Below, piece by piece: positions 20,674-20,728 of a DNA stretch of 20,728 nucleotides. The stretch spans positions 1-20,728 of the forward strand of contig QANT01008802.1 of NCBI GenBank assembly GCA_003254885.1, given 5' to 3'. Source of the stretch: Purshia tridentata (Eukaryota > Streptophyta > Magnoliopsida > Rosales > Rosaceae). The translations under genes and the position numbers were made by a program. Position 1 is the first letter of the stretch. Every line of letters starts with the position of its first letter. The notes under the pieces are model-generated. The model saw only the letters and a program-made list of their open reading frames with translations, was not told the DNA's origin and did not search any database.

Positions 20674-20728
20674 AAGCCAACAAACCAAAGCCAATTGATT
20701 GATTGGTACAATTGAAATGTATTTACAA

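Overview
The window is nuclear DNA of a flowering plant, most likely a eudicot. It has AT-rich intergenic DNA, GT-AG introns, plant-specific gene families (class III peroxidase, zinc-ribbon RING-H2 ligase, two-membrane-segment MORN protein), many dinucleotide microsatellites, and one N, which suggests a draft assembly. I cannot name the genus.

Layout. Positions 1-72 hold the last codons of a class III secretory peroxidase (+). Positions 865-4486 hold a 12-exon gene (+) for a free-standing YbaK/ProX-type aminoacyl-tRNA deacylase. I reconstructed it exon by exon as a 322-residue protein with consistent splice phases. It converges on an intronless gene (-, 6605-5586) for a 339-residue RING-H2 E3 ubiquitin ligase with an N-terminal zinc ribbon. 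About 7-8 kb of AT-rich DNA without a recognisable gene follows (roughly 7000-14300). It contains microsatellites, one stretch with promoter-like architecture, and two very short open frames. A 3-exon gene (-, 16712-14705) then encodes a 437-residue protein with two predicted membrane segments and seven MORN repeats in exact 23-residue register. Its 5' leader and promoter carry (CTTT)8, (GA)14, TGGGCY elements and a G-box. The last 3.4 kb (17340-20728) is again gene-poor and contains a tandem duplication with an inserted AT tract and a strong 67-nt hairpin near the right edge.

The four genes belong to unrelated processes (cell-wall redox chemistry, translation quality control, ubiquitination, membrane-associated MORN scaffold). 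The order looks like ordinary gene-by-gene plant organisation, not a cluster or operon. I found no intact transposon, viral insertion, tRNA, rRNA or CRISPR array. I do not see a new multi-gene system. The observations most worth checking are the hairpin at 20607-20673, the duplication at 18968-19158, and the promoter-like stretch without a gene at 12533-12677.
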